This document shows, piece by piece, positions 62,901 through 64,000 of a DNA stretch of 64,000 bases. This stretch comes from Linanthus parryae (Eukaryota > Streptophyta > Magnoliopsida > Ericales > Polemoniaceae). A program made the position numbers and the translations under genes. Under the pieces are notes generated by a model that ran no database searches, was not told the origin of the DNA, and worked only from the letters and a program-made list of their open reading frames with translations. Numbering within the stretch: the first letter of the stretch is position 1; each line of letters starts with the position of its first letter. The stretch lies in NCBI GenBank assembly GCA_023055425.1, contig JALGPY010000010.1:56271665-56335664 (forward strand), written 5' to 3'.

Positions 62901-64000
62901 TTAGTGGATTTTGGCCCCAGTATCTTGTGCGACATATATCAGTGCCAAAATGACGCCAAAATCTAATCAAGGCTTTGGATCAATGCAGAATAAGCAACAG
63001 ACAAAGAGTCATAATCCAATATAGAACGTATCTAGGGTTCCAAGAAAAGTAGATTAATCGAATTCTGCCCACAAGCCGGGCATATGTGGCTGAAAATCAT
63101 AAAATATGCCAAAAAAGTATTGTCCCGACACTTTAACCTTACTGAAAGAAACGCGTACGCGAAGTTCGACCCAACCCAAAACGGGTTCAGGCTGAGGTTC
63201 GAATAGGCAATGGAAATATTACCAGAAATAGTAAGAAATAACTAAAAATTTCCGTTTAACTGGTCGAACGGCGAAATTTGGGGATGAAGATGGACCCCGA
63301 TTGTCCCCTCGTGCGTCTCGTCAAGAGCTTTCCGAATTGGGGTGGCTCGCGTCATTCTGATGCCCGTAGCCAAAGCTATGGCCAAAACAGTGCGGCGACA
63401 CCAAAGTCCAGTAATCTTGCTTGTCGATTACTGGACTTTGGCCCCATGTCTTTTGAGAGATATATTAACGCCCGATTGGTGGATTTTTTTGCCCCAATAT
63501 CTCCTGTGACATATATTAACACCAAAATGCATTTTTATTGCTTACCAATTTGTCCATTTTGTCAGCAATTCATGTCTCACGAAATAATTGTATCAAAATC
63601 CACTAATCTTGCTCACCGATTAGTGGATTTTGGCCCCATTATCTTGTGCGACATATATCAGTGCCAAAATGACGCCAAAATCTAATCAAGGCTTTGGATC
63701 AATGCGGAATAAGCAACAGACATAGAGTCATAAACCAATGTAGAACGTATCTAGGGTTCCAAGAAAAGTAGATTAATCGAATTCTGCCCACAAGCCGGGC
63801 ATATGTAGCTGAAAATCATAAAATATGCCAAAAAAGTATTGTCCCGACACTTTAACCTTACTGAAAGAAACGCGTACGCGAAGTTCGACCCAACCCAAAA
63901 CGGGTTCAGGCTGAGGTCCGAATAGGCAATGGAAATATTACCAGAAATAGTAAGAAATAATTAAAAATTCCCGTTTGACTGGTCGAACGGCGGAATTTGG
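59961..64000. repeat. Right-end units with 2,139-bp trimer (anchors 60453, 61172, 61882, 62592, 63311)
   Basis: From about 60672 to 61861 the sequence recurs from about 62811 to the window end at 2,139 bp. Markers are GTCAGAAATTC, CGTCAAGAGC, GCATTTTTATTGC, GAGGTTCGAATAGG, CCCCATTATC and CAATGTAGAACG. A few differences exist: GTCCCCACAC with ACTAAAAG near 60985, against GTCCCGACAC with ACTGAAAG near 63124, and GGCCAAAACAG near 63380. The same markers also occur at 56120-56829, so this sub-family existed before the trimer duplication. The array runs on past the window. Confidence 0.87.

Larger units (their letters stand above)
1..64000. repeat. Satellite DNA array, ~720-bp unit, ~88 tandem copies
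   Basis: Every 706-735 bp the same sequence recurs in the same orientation, with 88 copies of the anchor GTGCGTCTCG (or a one-base variant) from 432 to 63311. All spacings are explained by a small set of indels: a 19-nt cassette before the anchor, a 12-nt loss, a 9-nt hairpin-loop loss, a 14-nt loss and single-base changes. No foreign DNA interrupts the array and neither end of it lies in the window. Neighbouring units differ by a few substitutions, while blocks of 2 to 6 units are repeated almost unchanged, which is the hallmark of higher-order repeats. This organisation is known from eukaryotic heterochromatic and centromere-associated satellites. The centromeric role, the chromosome and the species are not shown by the sequence. 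I do not recognise the family. Confidence 0.98.

Noticed and set aside
1..64000. CRISPR array, because palindromic segments recur at regular spacing
   Set aside because: The spacing is about 720 bp, the intervening sequence is itself repeated and not unique, and no cas-like gene is present.
1..64000. Ribosomal intergenic spacer repeats or tandem rRNA genes
   Set aside because: No rRNA sequence is recognisable anywhere, and the array has no non-repeat interruption of the size an rRNA gene would need.

Overview
The whole window is one uninterrupted tandem satellite array. A unit of about 720 bp repeats head to tail from the first base to the last, always in the same orientation. Using the conserved GTGCGTCTCG motif as an anchor, I count 88 anchors between 432 and 63311. 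Neighbouring anchors are never less than 706 or more than 735 bp apart (mean about 723 bp), so no gene, transposon or other insertion of more than about 20 bp can be hidden here. I find no credible protein gene, rRNA, tRNA or CRISPR array. The open frames that recur in every unit behave as by-products of the repeat. The layout points to eukaryotic satellite DNA (heterochromatin, centromere-adjacent, B- or sex-chromosome type). The species cannot be told from the sequence. One consensus-like unit (17772-18490) is 42.6% G+C by hand count and has about as many CpGs as expected by chance.

Each unit has internal structure: two paralogous long hairpins (16-bp and 15-bp stems, both with 9-nt loops), a third half-copy lacking its left arm, a smaller AT-rich inverted repeat, a perfect CGCGTACGCG palindrome, a short AACCC/GGGTT inverted repeat, a GAAATA mini-repeat, and an indel hotspot just before the anchor. 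The hotspot defines unit classes: L (full 19-nt cassette, about 734 bp, 36 anchors), S (15 nt shorter, about 719 bp, 44 anchors), XS (24-25 nt shorter, about 710 bp, 6 anchors) and two singletons (8th and 21st anchors). A sub-class L' (about 722 bp, 7 anchors) also lacks 12 bp in the GAAATA region.

Layout. 1-10 kb: heterogeneous, mostly L units, with loopless palindromes, private indels and two adjacent unit duplications. 10.0-13.0 kb: an S-L dimer duplicated at 1,452 bp. 13-18.7 kb: mixed units, then a run of S units. 18.7-24.7 kb: an L-S-L-S tetramer duplicated at 2,906 bp. 24.5-27.0 kb: a dimer at 1,439 bp. 27.1-35.7 kb: an L-S-L'-S tetramer in three copies at about 2,894 bp. 35.0-37.9 kb: a dimer at 1,438 bp. 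37.0-45.8 kb: a hexamer duplicated at 4,331 bp. 45.8-47.6 kb: S units. 47.7-53.7 kb: an L-S-L-S tetramer duplicated at 2,907 bp. 53.7-56.8 kb: L/S alternation. 56.8-64.0 kb: an XS-rich zone with 1,445-bp dimers and a 2,139-bp trimer that runs off the window.

No genes work together here. The sequence instead records repeated unequal exchange, conversion and small deletions acting on one repeat family. The most unusual observation is that the two hairpins within a unit differ by two base-pair changes that are each compensated on the opposite arm.
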